64,000 bases of DNA from Nitrobacter sp051535235 (GTDB taxonomy: Bacteria; Pseudomonadota; Alphaproteobacteria; Rhizobiales; Xanthobacteraceae), in assembly GCF_051535235.1 (NCBI RefSeq), contig NZ_JBPPLZ010000008.1, positions 1-64,000 of the forward strand, read 5' to 3'. Positions 63,471 to 64,000 of this stretch are shown here, piece by piece. The notes under the pieces were generated by a model. That model saw only the letters and a list, made by a program, of their open reading frames with translations. It had not been told where the DNA came from and searched no databases. The translations under genes were made by a program, and so were the position numbers. Position 1 is the first letter of the stretch. The number at the start of each line of letters is the position of its first letter.

Positions 63471-64000
63471 ATGTGTGGTGTGAGACTGCTGACCGGGGCT
63501 GCCGCACTGGTTGTTATGACGGCGTTGTCGGGGGTGACGACACCGGTCCTCGCCGACACGATCGAGGCGGCGCTGGTGCGCGCCTACCAGACCAATCCCC
63601 AGCTCAACGCACAGCGCGCCTCGGTGCGCGCGACCGACGAAAATGTGCCGCAGGCTCTGTCCGGCTACCGGCCGAAGGTCGCCATAACGGCGAGCGGCGG
63701 TTATCAGTATACCGATGCCACGCAAGGCGTGCCGGGAGGCCCGGGGCAGTCGCTTCACGGCGCACAGGCGCCTGCGGCTGTCGGCGCCACGGTGTCGCAG
63801 ACCTTGTTCGACGGCTTCCAGACTTCCAACAAGACCCGGGCGGCAGAAGGACAGGTTTCGGCGTCGCGCGAAGGCTTGAGGGTTCTCGAACAAACCGTCC
63901 TGCTCGCTGCGGCAACCATCTACATGGACTATTTGCGCGACTCCGCCATCGTGGAAGTCCAGCGCAGCAACGTCCGCGTACTCGAGGAGACGCTTAAGCA
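63471..64000 (+). CDS. TolC-family outer-membrane efflux protein, 5' part
   Basis: The gene runs off the window edge. The frame from ATG 63471 gives a signal peptide (VRLLTGAAALVVMTALSGVT, cleavage near LA-DT) followed by DTIEAALVRAYQTNPQLNAQ, GYRPKVAITASGGYQY and VSQTLFDGFQTSNKTRAAEG, the typical first half of TolC-type trimeric channels. A GTG three codons downstream is an alternative start. About 177 codons are present of an expected 450-500. It would be the outer-membrane exit duct for type I secretion or RND efflux. Confidence 0.9.
   Translation, partial: MCGVRLLTGAAALVVMTALSGVTTPVLADTIEAALVRAYQTNPQLNAQRASVRATDENVPQALSGYRPKVAITASGGYQYTDATQGVPGGPGQSLHGAQAPAAVGATVSQTLFDGFQTSNKTRAAEGQVSASREGLRVLEQTVLLAAATIYMDYLRDSAIVEVQRSNVRVLEETLK

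Overview
The window looks like a chromosomal segment of an alphaproteobacterium of the Bradyrhizobium/Rhodopseudomonas group (Nitrobacteraceae). The evidence is high-GC coding sequence, family assignments typical of that group (DUF2155, DUF1236, GCG_CRPN-type, DUF3606, aa3-type CoxIV, HWE/HisKA_2 kinases), the gene order glyA-nrdR-ribD-ribE-ribH-nusB-thiL, and several families of dispersed intergenic palindromes. Genus-level placement is inference. There is no rRNA, CRISPR array, IS element or prophage.

Layout. 0-13 kb: DUF2155 protein and a chemoreceptor on +; then on - aat, a translationally coupled three-gene phosphorelay (CHASE3 kinase, Rcp1-like regulator, regulator-HisKA_2 kinase), accC, accB, aroQ, a DUF1236 protein, a DsbA-family oxidoreductase and an M48-TPR protease. 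13-26 kb: PLP aminotransferase, membrane H+-pyrophosphatase (hppA, K+-independent type), a tiny Gly/Arg/Cys-rich exported protein, a PEP-mutase-family enzyme, a fused indolepyruvate:ferredoxin oxidoreductase and a large PAS histidine kinase. 26-37 kb: a looser region with a GrlR-like protein, GST, exported hypotheticals, an orphan 50-residue CoxIV gene, a LysR/hydrolase divergent pair, tRNA-Arg(TCG), a TPR/beta-barrel outer-membrane protein, a TadE/TadG-like protein and a CHASE2 adenylate cyclase. 37-44.5 kb: frmA-cupin, 1-Cys peroxiredoxin, pccA, acylphosphatase, lipB, a mini-FliN and tRNA-Leu(GAG). 44.6-47.5 kb: an accessory patch with a DUF4062 protein, small membrane/exported proteins, DUF3606 and two tandem double-glycine-leader peptide genes. 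47.8-64 kb: core genes glyA-nrdR-ribD-ribE-ribH-nusB-thiL, rne (on -), an AMIN amidase, PBP1A, prfB with a programmed +1 frameshift, and the start of a TolC-family gene cut by the window edge.

How genes work together. accB/accC feed malonyl-CoA synthesis and lipB uses a fatty-acid product to make lipoyl precursors. pccA handles propionyl-CoA. glyA supplies one-carbon units, the rib genes make flavin, and thiL makes thiamine diphosphate, the cofactor of the indolepyruvate oxidoreductase. The amidase and PBP1A remodel peptidoglycan side by side. frmA with its cupin neighbour and the peroxiredoxin deal with formaldehyde and peroxide.

The most interesting signals are two tandem small peptides sharing a 24-residue GG leader and a near-identical 14-residue core, the DUF4062 gene beside tRNA-Leu, dispersed repeats that supply both the stop codon and a terminator-like hairpin to two unrelated genes (rne and the cupin gene), and a His/Asp-rich block of roughly 220 residues inside the S1 domain of RNase E.
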